A DNA stretch of 64,000 nt, taken from positions 1,116,001-1,180,000 of the forward strand of contig BJKQ01000001.1 of NCBI GenBank assembly GCA_006538405.1. Direction: 5' to 3'. Origin of the DNA: Hansfordia pulvinata (lineage: Eukaryota; Ascomycota; Sordariomycetes; Xylariales). Below, piece after piece: positions 1-11,149 of this stretch (its first letter is position 1; each line of letters starts with the position of its first letter). The position numbers and the translations under genes are program-made. Under the pieces are notes generated by a model. That model was given only the letters and a program-made list of their open reading frames with translations. It ran no database searches and was not told the origin of the DNA.

Positions 1-103
1 CGCAAGCTCAGGACGACCGAGAGGCAAGAGACTTTGGCGCGCGCGTGATCCGGAGGGGCGGGGGGCGGGGTGTCAAGAGACGGAGAGAAACGTCGCTACT
101 CAC

Positions 104-231
104 GTCGGGTTGATGCTGGTCACCTTGGTCCCCGACTTGGCCTTGACAAACTCATTGTTGATGAAGAGGCCCGTGTCGAGGGTGATTTGCTTGCCGTTGG
201 GCGCGGTGAGGTTGGCCTTGAGGTCAGCCAT
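104..231 (-). CDS. Aldehyde dehydrogenase, first coding exon (partial gene)
   Basis: This is the first coding exon of an NAD(P)+-dependent aldehyde dehydrogenase, which oxidises aldehydes such as acetaldehyde to acids. The ATG is at 231 on the minus strand. The 42 codons plus a split Thr contain LFINNEFVKAKSG and TSINPT, the usual N-terminal entry of fungal ALDH enzymes (GLFINNEFV...INP). The exon ends at 104 before a consensus donor GTGAGTA (complement of 97-103), and the intron continues past the window edge, so the catalytic Cys/Glu part is not visible. The open frame upstream of the ATG lacks family similarity. The family call is fairly sure; the isoform and its location (cytosolic or mitochondrial) cannot be told. 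Confidence 0.85.
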
Positions 232-3200
232 GGTGGCAGCACTCTCGGGTATCACTTGGGGTGCTATAGGTATATAAGTATGTGCTCTCTGGGACACAGT
301 CAAGGTCGTCAGGTAAGATCGCCAGTGCTGGGGAGACCGGTGAGTATTGAATATTGGATGGTAAGAGAGGGGTCTCAGAAAAGACTGCCGTGCGATGCGG
401 CATGGGCTGACTGTCTGCCTATATATGTGTCCCACCCCATTTTGCCGTGGACTCCCACGCGTTACGCTATGTGCTGTCGGGGCCGTTCTCCAACTCTCAT
501 TACACAGAGTGAGTCCACTTGCTTGTACACGCCCCCTCCTTCCCCACGGTGGCACACAATGCGTATCACGTCTCCATTCGCGAGGGGTCCGCACGCCGGC
601 GTTCAGCGTTGCGCCGCGCGACAGCCTCCCGGCACCAGCCCCTCACTCCTCGCCGCTTCACCGGGCTCGAGTCCCTCCGCGGGGGCCCCGGCAGATCAGC
701 CATGAGCTGAACCCCCCCGCCCCGGACTCTTGTCACTCTCCGGGCCCCCTTCTCTCCCTCTCTCCTCCTCTTTGAATCAAAGATCTACCTTTCGGGGAAA
801 GCAAGAGACCAGGGCGGTGCGTGCGGGCAAGGCCCGCGTCAGCCCCGAAAAGCCAAGACCACGAGGCCCCCGCAAGCTGGCATGGCTGGCTGCAAATTCG
901 TTTACAAATCCGCGGCTCAAAGCGCGAGCGAGCGAGTGGGGTGGGGAGGCAGTCGCAGTGCAGCGCAGTGGATCGGATAAAGTGGTGTTGTCAACCAGGA
1001 TGTACCTGGAGACCAGTCGCCAGGGGGGATGGGGCAACTGGAGGTACTCGTCCGAGCAGGGCAGAGCAGAGCAGAGCAGGGCGGGTATGTAGTCCGAGTA
1101 GTAGGGCAGCAAAATGCGATGTGATTTCCTGCGCTGGCGAGGCGCCGTCCGCTGGTTGCGCTGGCGCGTCCGCCCGCGCAGAGACGAATAGTCCGATTCG
1201 TATAGTCTGACGGGCGGCCGGTGCTCTCACTGGCCAATGCCACCCGGACGGACCCATGTCGAGAGCGGGCGCGCGTGCGAACGCCTCCCCCGCACCCAAC
1301 CCCGGCCCGTTTTTTTCAGGCTCGCTGCGCTGCCTCGGTCGACGCTCCCGGGGCGCTCGCAGCTTGGTAATGACGGAGGAGCTGTGCGCGGGGGCTCATG
1401 GTCAGGCGTGCCAGGCTCTAAGGATAAGGACAGTGCGGATGTGATCAGCGCGGTCAGTCCGCAGGCCAGGGGCAAAGAAGACGTGAAGTAGACACGGGGG
1501 GCTCCTCTCTCACCACGCCCACGACTAGTTCGTGACACCGTGATTGCGAGAGTGCGAGTACCGTGCTCAATAGTCGTAGCTGCGGCCCAGGTATTCTCCG
1601 ATGCCCCCAGGCAGCGGCGCCCCCTCGCCCTCGATGCGATCGACGTCAACCCCTCCCCTCAGCAGCATCGTGCCATGTCGATGCACTGCAACCGGGGGCG
1701 AGCCCCTTGCTACCTGTCTTTGAGCTAGAGAGTTTGCTGCAGCCCTGTTCGGAGCAACTGGTTGATCCATGGAAGCCGAGGCCTGTCGCGGGTTCTTGCT
1801 GCTGGATAGTGCGGAACTCGTCGTGTCCCTTTGCGTGAAAGACCATCGTGTCTTGTTCAGGTGGGATTCAGTTGGTTCTCGGCAAACGCAGAACAGTCTT
1901 GCTCTGCCCTCGAGGTTCATGCCGGGGGCGATAGGTAGGTAGGTATGAAGCGTGGGGTTCAACTGGGAGGGAAGGGCCAACTAGGACAAAGAGCCTTTGG
2001 TGTCCTCTTTGTTTCCTTTAGGACTCCCTGATGAAGCAGTGTTACTCAATATTCCCTCTGGCTACCTACCTACCTGGTGGGTAAGTTCACAATGTCTTGG
2101 TTGGAGCAACAGGAGACCGAAGGTGACCTTCTTATCAGGTAGACTGTTTCGACTCGATCATGGCAGGCAAGGATCGGATTTCCCGGTTTCCCCAACTCAC
2201 TCCGCGGCTCAGGCCAGCTCAGCGAGAGGTCCACTGCGTACCTGGGAGTTGAGCTGAAGATTGGTGCTGCGCGAAACTCGGAATGGTTCGAGTGGCGATG
2301 ATCCAGGTGTACGTGTGTCATGTGGCATTGCGACCTCCAGACTGCGTAGAAACGGGCTCCGAGGCTGCGACGGCGATGGATCAATCTGCGGCAGTTCAAA
2401 AGACTGGAGGGTTGTGGCGTGGCTGCTGGAGTGAGTGTGGCTGGGTACGACCAAGTTGGATTTGATGGACCGGAAACGGTGCCAGGGGGTGAGGCAGTGT
2501 CGCCCTCGGTACTTAAGGCGAAGTATGCGTACCTTAGGCTGGGTACTTGCCAAAGTCATGGAATCGCGGCGTGCATTGATGTCATGTACTCGTACTGCAG
2601 GTACAGGTGCCGCTGGATAGAATGGATGGAAGGTGCTCAGGTGCTGATTGTGTACGAGTACTCCGTACCTGCCTACCTGCATCCTGACTCGTAGGTCCGG
2701 CCGGTGCAGGAGTCACCGCATCAATAGTTCATCCGCCCAACGCAGACGGGGTCTCTCAGGTGCTAGAAACCGGTGACTCTGTACTTTGATGTGTGTACCC
2801 TCTCTTTCGGGCGGCCATGGGCACAGTGAGTGGGCAGGCAGGGCGCTTGGACCACTGCAGACTCCAGCGGCCGACCAACCTGCTGACCCGCTTTACCAAA
2901 AGGTGAGCCAATCATAGATCCAGAATCACCCAGCAACAATGGCGAGGCTGCTCCATCCAGGCAGAGAAAGAGCATCCGTCTTTGCCAGCGGATTCGAGCG
3001 AACAACCTTCACAACGCCAGGTTGCTTATTAAGGGACGTCATTCCAGCTGTCTCCCCCCCCGACCGACTCGCCGCCAATTTGCCCCCGTCCAGTCCTGTC
3101 CTCGGATTCCCGACTCCTCAACCCCGACTTCAATCACGTCCAATATCACGACCGACCGTAGCCTCCTCCCAGCTTGCGGCTCTGGCTCGACCGTCCGCAC

Positions 3201-3574
3201 AGCCCAGCGAACCCGTCGGTTCATCCTCATCAACCGCGCGATCCGCCTGCGATCCTTGGACAACTCGTGGCCACACGACCGACAGCCCGCCTGCGCAAAC
3301 CTGTCTTCTCTCCATCCCCATCACATCCTACCATCCATCCCCTTCTGCCATCGTCTCCCGCGCACCGCCGCTCTGTGAGAGAGCCTCACCACCGATCGCA
3401 TATCGCGACCACTCCGCTCCCACAAAGCCGCGCGTCGCCGCCGTATCGAAGTAATTCAGCAGCTGGTCTTGCTTCCGCGCCGTTCTTTCCGCATCCCCTG
3501 CGACTTGCATCGCCACGCGCCATCATCCCCTCGCTACATCTTCTGCCCTGCAATTCGAAGCGGGATCTATCACC
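232..3574. other. Intergenic region, aldehyde dehydrogenase to NAB2-like gene
   Basis: A divergent 3.3-kb spacer with no recognisable protein. All open frames here are low-complexity and mutually antisense. It holds a TATA-like TATATAA around 271-277 near the aldehyde dehydrogenase start, GGTA/TACC repeats near 1936-1948 and 2062-2077, and two copies of the TACTCGTA/TACGAGTA octamer at 2587 and 2653. From about 3040 to 3574 it becomes C/T-rich, as expected for the promoter and leader of the plus-strand gene at 3575. An open frame at 2939-3454 lies in that leader and has no recognised domain. Confidence 0.6.
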
Positions 3575-5149
3575 ATGTCTGTCGAGATAGCAATGAATAC
3601 GCCTCTGGCGGAGGCCCTCAATAACGCCATCCAGCCCAAGCTCGTCGAGGTCGGATGGTCGACCGGCGCCGACGATGGCGCTCTCTCGGAGTACATCATT
3701 CTGATGCTCGTTAATGGTAAGACCCAGGAGCAGATCGCCTCTGAGCTCTCCGGCGACCTACTCAGTCTCGGTCCGGATGATCCTGGCGCCAGAGACTTCG
3801 CGGCATGGCTCTTCGAGCAGATCAACGCTTTCAACGCACAAATCAACGGCGCTCCGGCCCAGGCTCCGGAGCCTCAAGAAGCTGCTTCCATGGCCATGGA
3901 CCAGGACACCGACATGAACAGCGCGACTGATGTCGCTGAACTCAACGCGTACGTACCTCCTCACACTGACTCGCTTCCACTGTCGCTGACCCTCCGCAGA
4001 CCCACGGGGCCCAAGTCGATGCGCAATGGCAGCGGCAATATGCGCGGCGCCCGCGATAAGCGTATGTTTGGCCAGATGAACAAGGCCATGGACCGGTCGC
4101 ACGACTCCGCCCTGCATCGCGTCCGAGGCAACGCCGGCACCGAACGCAACAGCAGAGGTCCTCCGACAGGACCCCGGGCTGGCCCAGGTCGTGGCAACAA
4201 CCGCGCCATGAACAACCGCAACCCCACCATACACGCCGGCCTACAGAACCTGGAACATCCCGGCTTTCCCTCTCACCCGGCCGAGATGAACTTCCCTCCG
4301 GGGGGTCCGAACTGGATGATGCAGGGCGGCATGCAGGCTGCCAATGGTGGCGACCAAACCCAGATATTCAACCTCCTGCAGCAGCAGAACCAGATGATGG
4401 CGCAGCTTTCGCAGCAATTACAGCAGCAGCAACAGCAAGGAGGCGGACGCGGTGGTAGATCCCTGTTTGACCGCACGCAGCGCGGCAACAGACGAGGTGG
4501 CCACGCCAATGGTCAGCGATCGCAGTACCACAACAAGAACAACGGCTCCAATGCCGAGGCTGGTGGTGACGGCCAGGATGTTGACATGACAAGCAAGGAG
4601 CCGCCCAACCCAGACACCAGCGTGTGCAAGTACAATCTCGCTTGCACCAACAAGGACTGCAAGTTTGCGCATCAGTCGCCGGCGGCGCGCCCGGGCGTCA
4701 CCGTCGATGTCAACGATGTGTGCTCGTTCGGCGCCGCGTGCAAGAACTTCAAATGCGTTGGGCGCCATCCTTCGCCTGCGGCGAAGCGCGGGTTCCAAGG
4801 CGAGCAGGAGTGCAAGTTCTACCCCAACTGCACCAACCCCAAGTGCCCATTCAAGCACCCCGACATGCCCATCTGCCGCAATGGCGCGGACTGCACCACG
4901 GAGGGCTGCAAGTTCACGCACCTGCAGACCTTGTGCAAGTACAAGCCCTGCACCAACCGGTACTGCCCCTACAAGCACGAGGATGGCCAGCGCGGGACGT
5001 ACCAGGACAAGGTGTGGACGGCGGACGGATCCAACGACCACGTCAGCGACCGCAAGTTTGTCGACCAGGAGAACGAGGAGATGGTGGTACCGGGACAGGC
5101 GAACGAGGCCGAGGCGGGCGCAGGAGCAATGGACGACGGAATTGCTTAA
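3575..5149 (+). CDS. Nab2/ZC3H14-like nuclear poly(A) RNA-binding protein
   Basis: The protein probably binds poly(A) tails through tandem CCCH zinc fingers and acts in mRNA 3'-end control and nuclear export, as known for Nab2. The N-terminal ~90 residues match the PWI-like Nab2 fold (ALNNAIQPKLVEVGW ... FAAWLFEQINAFNAQ). The middle is Gly/Arg/Asn- and Gln-rich (QQLQQQQQQGG). Five CCCH fingers follow near the C-terminus, starting CKYNLACTNKDCKFAH and ending CKYKPCTNRYCPYKH; yeast Nab2 has seven. The frame is open throughout, but 3949-3999 looks like a 51-nt intron (GTACGT...CTCCGCAG) whose length is a multiple of three. Its removal gives ELNA-PTGPKS and a protein of about 507 aa instead of 524. 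The start is the first ATG of the conserved domain. Confidence 0.88.
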   Translation: MSVEIAMNTPLAEALNNAIQPKLVEVGWSTGADDGALSEYIILMLVNGKTQEQIASELSGDLLSLGPDDPGARDFAAWLFEQINAFNAQINGAPAQAPEPQEAASMAMDQDTDMNSATDVAELNAYVPPHTDSLPLSLTLRRPTGPKSMRNGSGNMRGARDKRMFGQMNKAMDRSHDSALHRVRGNAGTERNSRGPPTGPRAGPGRGNNRAMNNRNPTIHAGLQNLEHPGFPSHPAEMNFPPGGPNWMMQGGMQAANGGDQTQIFNLLQQQNQMMAQLSQQLQQQQQQGGGRGGRSLFDRTQRGNRRGGHANGQRSQYHNKNNGSNAEAGGDGQDVDMTSKEPPNPDTSVCKYNLACTNKDCKFAHQSPAARPGVTVDVNDVCSFGAACKNFKCVGRHPSPAAKRGFQGEQECKFYPNCTNPKCPFKHPDMPICRNGADCTTEGCKFTHLQTLCKYKPCTNRYCPYKHEDGQRGTYQDKVWTADGSNDHVSDRKFVDQENEEMVVPGQANEAEAGAGAMDDGIA

Positions 5150-6154
5150 AAGCGTGCAGACGAAATTCTTTGCTCAAAGGAGGCGTTGCGAGTGGGACGT
5201 TTCGTTTTGGTGCCGGCGTCGGGAGGATGGGTTTCGGAGGACGCTGCCGTTCTGCAACTTGGACGGCGAGGACGAGGAACCCGGTGACGGAGACAGCAGA
5301 GTCGAACCAGGGCGGTGGGTGCGAGGCGGGGTGTATAGTTAGGCCCAGGACGAGGGCGCCAGCTTGTGGCCTGGGAAATTGGCGTCCGGACTTGTGAATA
5401 CTACTAAAGCATACAGGAGTTTTTGGTCTCTTTGGAAAAAATAGGCTGCCAGCGATGATGACAATATACCCAACTGCATTGTGTGATTTGTAACCAATAC
5501 GTCTTTCTCAGTGCCCTCGGTTGGTGATGATGCGGAATGTGATTGAACGGTCGGTCTCTGGAGCCAAGATACGGATATTTGAGTGACCAGTGTGGCCTGG
5601 ACGTCCGGGTTCTCGGTTGGATCCATCTACCACTGTCTGATAATGTGCTACATGTCTGGGTGGCCACAGTACCAGCAATGACTGGATGGCACTGGAGCAC
5701 ATGCAGTTGAGGGCCGCACGGTATCGTGCGATGCATTAATGGCTGGGCTGGCTCTGAATATTATGTAAGTTATCATCGACATAACTGCTGCCTCGTGCAC
5801 GTGTTATGCTCATACATAGTACCCAGCCTCTAGAAGATCTGGCAGGGACATACCAGATGTACATGTTATGTAGTGTACCCAGCCGCATTGACGACATTCA
5901 TATGATGCATATAAGTTATGCAAATGGTGTAGCACCCGGTGTGCATACGCTGGAGTGACTGCTGCATGTGGTAATGGCCAGTCGCTAGGCCCAGAATGAT
6001 AAAGTGTTGGTGCATCATACGACATCGAAGTAGACGTCAGGGACGTCTTTCGCAAGGGTCCGAGGCTCGACATCTTTTTGGCCACAGCAGCAGGCCTTCT
6101 TCTGTCCCACCTCCCTTGCTGCTGCCGATCTGGGAGGCCAATTGCGCACCTATC
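5150..6154. other. Intergenic region between NAB2-like and protoporphyrinogen oxidase genes
   Basis: About 1 kb containing the 3' flank of the NAB2-like gene and the promoter/leader of the next plus-strand gene. It is less GC-rich between 5400 and 6000 than the flanking exons. The frame at 5996 runs into the next gene without a stop, but its first 53 residues show no conservation signal, so I treat it as leader. No RNA gene or repeat was seen. Confidence 0.5.
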
Positions 6155-8490
6155 ATGCTTCCCAGGCGCTCCGAAGACGCCTTCTCGGCTCTACTGCGGA
6201 CAGCGTACCATCGATCTTGGCATGGCCCGTCTCCGCGGCTCCTTCGGCGCGTCGCGCCCACCGGCAACTGCAGCCCTTCGCGTCAACTGAGCGGCAGCAC
6301 GCCGTCGCGACCTATTCTGGATCATGACCGCGGCTCAGCAACCCCATCACCTTTTCGTCGCGGAGTCGCGACAAAGCCCCCGCGGCAAGAGGTCGCCGTC
6401 ATCGGAGGCGGCATCACCGGTCTGACCACGGCCTACTACCTAGCAAACGAGAGGGAGGACATCCACGTCACCCTGTACGAGAGCGGTAAGCGGTTGGGCG
6501 GCTGGATAGATGCCGACATCATCCGGGTGGACCCGGGCGAGGGCGAGGGCGGCAGCGATCAAGTCGTCTTCCAGCGCGGGCCGCGCACCCTGCGATCCGC
6601 AAAGGCGGCCTCGCACTACGACGACCTGGTTCTCTACGACGTGGTAAGCTCTCGGCTTTGGGACCTGCCGGATCACGGCCTTTTGCTAACCGCACCCTCT
6701 CCCTACTAGATCGATAGCCTGGGCCTCAAAGACAAGATCCGCCACCCCAAGAGCACCTCCGACGGCCGATACGTCTACTACCCCGACCACCTCGTCAAAT
6801 TGCCCGGCAACACGCTTTCCTTGGAGAACATTGTCTCCTTTGTGCAGACCTTCGCCACAGAGCCGGTATGGGACGGCGCGATTCCCTCCCTGCTGCACTA
6901 CATGTACAAGAGGGAGGACGAGCCGACCTTGGCCGAAGTCAAAGCACATGGGTCGATGGATGCTTTCGTCCAACACAAGCTAGAGAACCTGGGTTCCGCG
7001 TTTGATGACAATGAAGAGTCTGTCGGCCAGTTCATCCGAAGACTGTGTGGCGATGACCGCTTGGCTGAAAATCTCATATCCGGCATGTTGCATGGGATCT
7101 ACGGTGGTGACATCTGGAAGCTGGACGTCAAGCGTACCATCTTTGCCCGCGCGTGGTTCAATTCCATCTGCCGCCTGCCCAAGGAGGTTGAGGTCGTGCG
7201 CATGCTCGACATGGCTCTCATGCGGGAGATTATGTCAAAGGATGTAAAGGGAGCAGCCCCAGGAACAAACAGCGGTGTCGCGGTCTTGGTTGATCTAGCG
7301 ACAGACTGGAACCTGATAGCGTTCGACGACGGCCTCGTAACGCTGGTAAAGGCTCTTGCCCGTCACCTTGAAAAACGTAAAAATGTCACAATCAAACTCA
7401 ACGAGCCGGTCACTTCTATCAAAGAGGGGGGCAGCGAAGTCGTTCTGGTAAGACCGCGCACTCAGCCTGGGCTTATTACGCTTGTGGTTCACGCACTGAC
7501 TTATGCTTCCAGGTCGAAACCAAGGGCACGGGCAAGAAGGCGCCTGCGAAATACCACCACGTGGTCAGCACCATGTTTTCCAAACACCTGGCGAAGGTGG
7601 TTTCTCCGGAGAACAGCCTGCCGTCGCTGGCGGACACACATGCCGTGACGATCATGGTGGTGAACCTATGGTACCCGAAGCAGGACCTGCTGCGCGACCG
7701 GCACGGCTTCGGCTACCTGGTCCCGGCCGGCACGCCGGACAACCACGAGTGTCTGCTGGGCGTGCTCTTTGACTCGGATCTCAGGACAACGGAAGACGAG
7801 ACGGAGCCCAACGGGACCAAGCTCACCGTCATGCTCGGCGGCCACCACTGGGACGGCTGGAGCTACTACCCCGACAATGACACAGGCATCAAGATGGCCG
7901 CTTCCATCGTCCAGCGGCACCTGGGCGTCGACCCAGACTCAAAAGTATACGCGTCGGCCCGCCTCTGCCACGAGTGCATGCCTCAGCAATATGTCGGGCA
8001 CAATCGGCGCATGGCGGCTGCGAGCCTCGAGCTGTCTCAGCAGTTTGGCGGGAAGCTGAGCGTCGCCGGGCCCAGCTACACGGACGTAGGGGTCATGGGC
8101 TCCATGGCAGCCGGGTACCGAGCCGGCATGGGCGTTGCCCGCGGAAGCCTTCTGGACGCGACCTGGACCACCCACGACAAGAAGCGGCCCTTCTGGGCCG
8201 ACCGGCGGAAGGATCCAGCCTTTCCTAAGGAAGCGATGCGCATGACTGGGCTGGAGCAATTTGGCCTGTCGGAGAACCCCTCGGCCCCGAATGGCGGGCG
8301 CGCGGTCGTTGCCAAGAACACCTTGCCGATGAGGGGCAAAACGCCGGTTGAGACAACGGATGTACCTGACACGCCTCGCGCTTTAGCGTTCAGGTTCGGA
8401 AAGCCGAATTTTGTCGGGAAGAACAGGTTGTGCGAACCGGATAACGATCTGGGTGTTGTCGCCTTCATGCAAAAGCCGGACCGACGGTAA
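6155..8490 (+). CDS. HEM14: Protoporphyrinogen IX oxidase, mitochondrial (heme biosynthesis)
   Basis: An FAD enzyme oxidising protoporphyrinogen IX to protoporphyrin IX, the penultimate step of heme synthesis, at the inner mitochondrial membrane. Exons by consensus splice sites and frame: 6155-6643, 6710-7447, 7513-8490; both introns are phase 0 with GTAAGC/GTAAGA donors and TAG/CAG acceptors. The product is about 734 aa. Residues 1-75 are Arg/Ser-rich and lack acidic stretches, like a mitochondrial presequence. The Rossmann motif GGGITGLTTAYYLA follows at about 84-97, then ESGKRLGGWI and QRGPRTLR. The C-terminal FAD segment DVGVMGSMAAGYRAG is present, followed by about 115 extra residues. 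It is longer than the yeast enzyme (about 540 aa). The frame continues upstream to 5996, so 6155 is my best but not the only possible start. Confidence 0.92.
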
Positions 8491-9237
8491 CGCTTTACAA
8501 CCCGGTTGAAACGCTGTTATCATCGTTTTCAACCCCCCTCCCCCCACGCACACCGCGGCGTTTGGAAGTAATATAGAGGTATACTACTGCGTCTCTAGTG
8601 ACGGCAGGGTGCTTTCGTCTTTCTTCGAGTGTCGATGACACCGGCTTCCACTGGACGCGTGTCGGAGGGTAACGATAGCCGAAGGGCATCGTCGAACGAG
8701 CACAATGTTCCAGACCTGCCCGGGGGGCAGCCACGAAAGCTGACTGGCACAGCCGCGGGTGGCAGAGAGAGCAAGGTGGCCAGGTAAGGTTCAGACGCAT
8801 TGTACATATGTCACCGGTCACTACTCATAAGGGGGGTTCCCGACGTTTATAGACACGGCGGCGCAGATCAATGTACATCTTGGAATCATAATGGGGGGCA
8901 TCGGTTTCGTGCGTCACCGAGCAACTTTGGACTGCGCGCGATAGGTACTCGTGGTGGTCCTACCGAGTTGTTGAGGCTGAAGTCTTGAGGCGGGGCATGA
9001 TCAGATAGGAGCACGTTCAGGCTGCAGCCGCTATACAGTGGCCGTGAATCCAGGCTGCTGAGGCAGAGACTGTAGAGAGCCAGCATTGCATCGCCTTTTG
9101 ATTTCCTAATCGCCAGTTGCGGGTGCATTCATCAAATCTAGACGTATACTACCACAAAGCATCAGGTTCAATCCCGGGACCAAAAGAGAAGGGGCAGATT
9201 TGTCATCCCATCGTTCCCCCCCCACCCCCCTCCAACC
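8491..9237. other. Convergent 3' intergenic region
   Basis: About 750 bases between two convergent genes, holding their 3' ends. No conserved open frame was seen. A GGTTCAATCCC sequence near 9166 resembles a tRNA T-arm, but no acceptor or D-arm pairs with it. Confidence 0.5.
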
Positions 9238-10616
9238 TCACGACACGCAGACCTCGACGCACGGGCACTCGGCCAGCGGGACGGCGATGGGCTTCTCGAG
9301 GCGCACGCGCACCTGCCAGCCGCGCTCGCGCATGGTCTTGCTGCCGCTCGTGCTCGCGTCGCCGGAGGTGGCGGCCACCCGGAAGTCGGCCAGGATCCGC
9401 TCCGCCACGTGGGCGCCCAGGGCCTCGAGGGTCTCGAAGGACGACTTTTCCATTGCCTGTATTGACCCATGGGGGGGGGGGGGGGGGGGGGTTAGCTTGC
9501 CAAATCGTAAAATCACGGGATGGGGGGGATTGGGGGCTTGGAAAAGTGGAAAAGTGACGGGAGAGAGAGGTAGGGAGAATGGTGGTATATCTTTTGGGAG
9601 GGGGGAATGAAACTCACGTCAACGACGGCCCTCTCAATCTCGGCGTGGACGTCGGCGCGCTCGTCGAACCGCTCAATCTCGACGTCGGCCACGACGAGCT
9701 GCTTGGCGGCGCGCTCGTTGTCGTTGACGCCGATGAGCGTGGGCACGTGCAGGCGGTGGAGGCGGAGCGTGCGGGCGTACGAGGACTGGGGGTTTCCGTT
9801 CCTGTTCTTCTTATCCTCATCTTCGTCCTTCTCGTCGTCGTCATCATCACTGGGCGGCCCCGCCACGTCGCGGAAGCCGGCCGTCACCGTCAGGCTGACG
9901 CCCCCGAGGCCGACCAGCGAGGCCTTGGGCAGGCGGAGCGTCAGGCTCAGGGCGCGCAGGGTCGAGGGGTTGACGAAGGCGACCTGGTCCGGGGGCAGGG
10001 CCACCTGGCTGCCGTCAACGGAGCGGCCCGTCAGGCGGGCCCAGAGCAGGTCGAAGACGTCCGCCGTCGAGGGGCCTTCCCCTCCTCCTGATCCCCCTCC
10101 GCTCGCCTTGACTTCTCCCGAAGAGGAGGCGGAGGGGTGCGAGCTGAGCCCCTCCAGGGTGCCCAGGAGCGCCTTGCTCAGGGACCCGTAGTGCGCCGTC
10201 TCGGCGGGGACGAGGCGGTCGTCGCGCGCGGCCGCCGCGAAGGCGCCCCGGAACGACAGCTCCGCCGACAGCAGCACCGGCTGCGCCCGCCGGGCCCTCC
10301 CCCAGGCGTCCCGGCCCAGAGCCGCCGGGGGCGCCGCCGGCGCCAGGTCCCGCACCGACACCACGGCCGAGGGCTCGCCGGCCGCCGCCCTCACCGCCCA
10401 CGCGCTGGCCAGCGGCGCCGGCGTGGACGGCGCCGTCGTCGCGCTGCCGCCGCCGCCGCCGATCTTGGGCGGGTTCTTGGGGTCCATGCTGTCTCCTGGT
10501 CTTGGTGGGGCTGTGATTGCTGTGATATGGTCGTTTCTTCGATCTTTGTCTTCGTTCCTGTCGTTGCGGTCGTTGTTCTCAGGCGTGGGCGATGTCTTGA
10601 AGAAGCGCGAGAACAT
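9238..10616 (-). CDS. Dihydroneopterin aldolase/epimerase (FolB) domain protein, tandem
   Basis: A protein with two FolB-type pterin-binding domains and no HPPK or DHPS domain, so it corresponds only to the first part of fungal trifunctional Fol1. Exons: 9618-10616 and 9238-9456 (minus strand), with a phase-0 intron (GTGAGT donor at 9617-9612, CAG acceptor). The product is about 405 aa. Domain one is at roughly residues 112-225 (QPVLLSAELSFRGAF ... AHYGSLSKALLGTLEG). Domain two is at about 285-400 (LIGVNDNERAAKQLVVADVE, then ALGAHVAERIL). The two are separated by an acidic insert (DDDDDEKDEDED). The N-terminal ~100 residues are low-complexity. M44 (10487) is an alternative start; I chose 10616 because MFSRFFK follows in frame. 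The intron contains a 21-G run. Catalytic activity is not proven by the sequence. Confidence 0.8.
9471..9491. repeat. Homopolymer run of 21 G (plus strand) inside FolB-gene intron
   Basis: An uninterrupted G tract on the plus strand. In the sense direction of the gene it is a C tract starting 13 bases upstream of the 3' splice site, where the polypyrimidine tract would be. Length errors and length polymorphism are both likely here. Confidence 0.95.
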
Positions 10617-11149
10617 GGGGGCTAGCCCGTGTGTCGTGTGTGTTGTGTGTGTTGTGTGCTTGGGGGGAAAATCGTCGTCCTTGTCTCTGCTGTCGGATCG
10701 CCGCAGGGGTGCGCCTTTTCTGCAGCATAGCACAGCACAGTACAGTACAGGCCTGTGGTGTTTGTCGTGTTGAGGTCGGCAGCGCAGCCCCGCCCCGCGC
10801 GTCACGCGTTTGCGATGGGGATACTCGTAATGATGTAAGGTGGGATGCGCGGGCGGAGGTGGGGCGGGGTTGGTTTGCAGGGGCCTTTCTGCGGCGGGAG
10901 TGTCCGTCTGCATCTGCGGCCACTAATGACTCGGTACTCGTACATGCTGTCGAATGTAATTATAAGCTGTAGGTGTCTTGTTACCTGTATTCGTATCTTG
11001 TTACCACTTGGCGCCTCGGCTCATGCCCCCCTTAGGTTTGTCTGTTGACGACTTGCTGCTTGCTCGTCAGTCTCAACACTTGGACACACTGCTTGCGACC
11101 TGGACCGATCTTCCACCAGCTAATTCATGAGTGTTTCATTAATTCGCCT
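10617..11149. other. Intergenic region, FolB gene promoter and REX1-like gene 3' end
   Basis: About 530 bases upstream of the FolB gene and downstream of the exonuclease gene. They contain a GTGT(T/C) repeat at about 10629-10659, an ACAG(T)ACAG repeat near 10731-10750, and two octamer copies TACTCGTA at 10822 and 10935. No gene was recognised. Confidence 0.5.

Noticed and set aside
9110..9185. tRNA-like T-arm GGTTCAATCCC near 9166
   Set aside because: The flanking bases do not pair as an acceptor stem, and no D-arm or anticodon arm is found.
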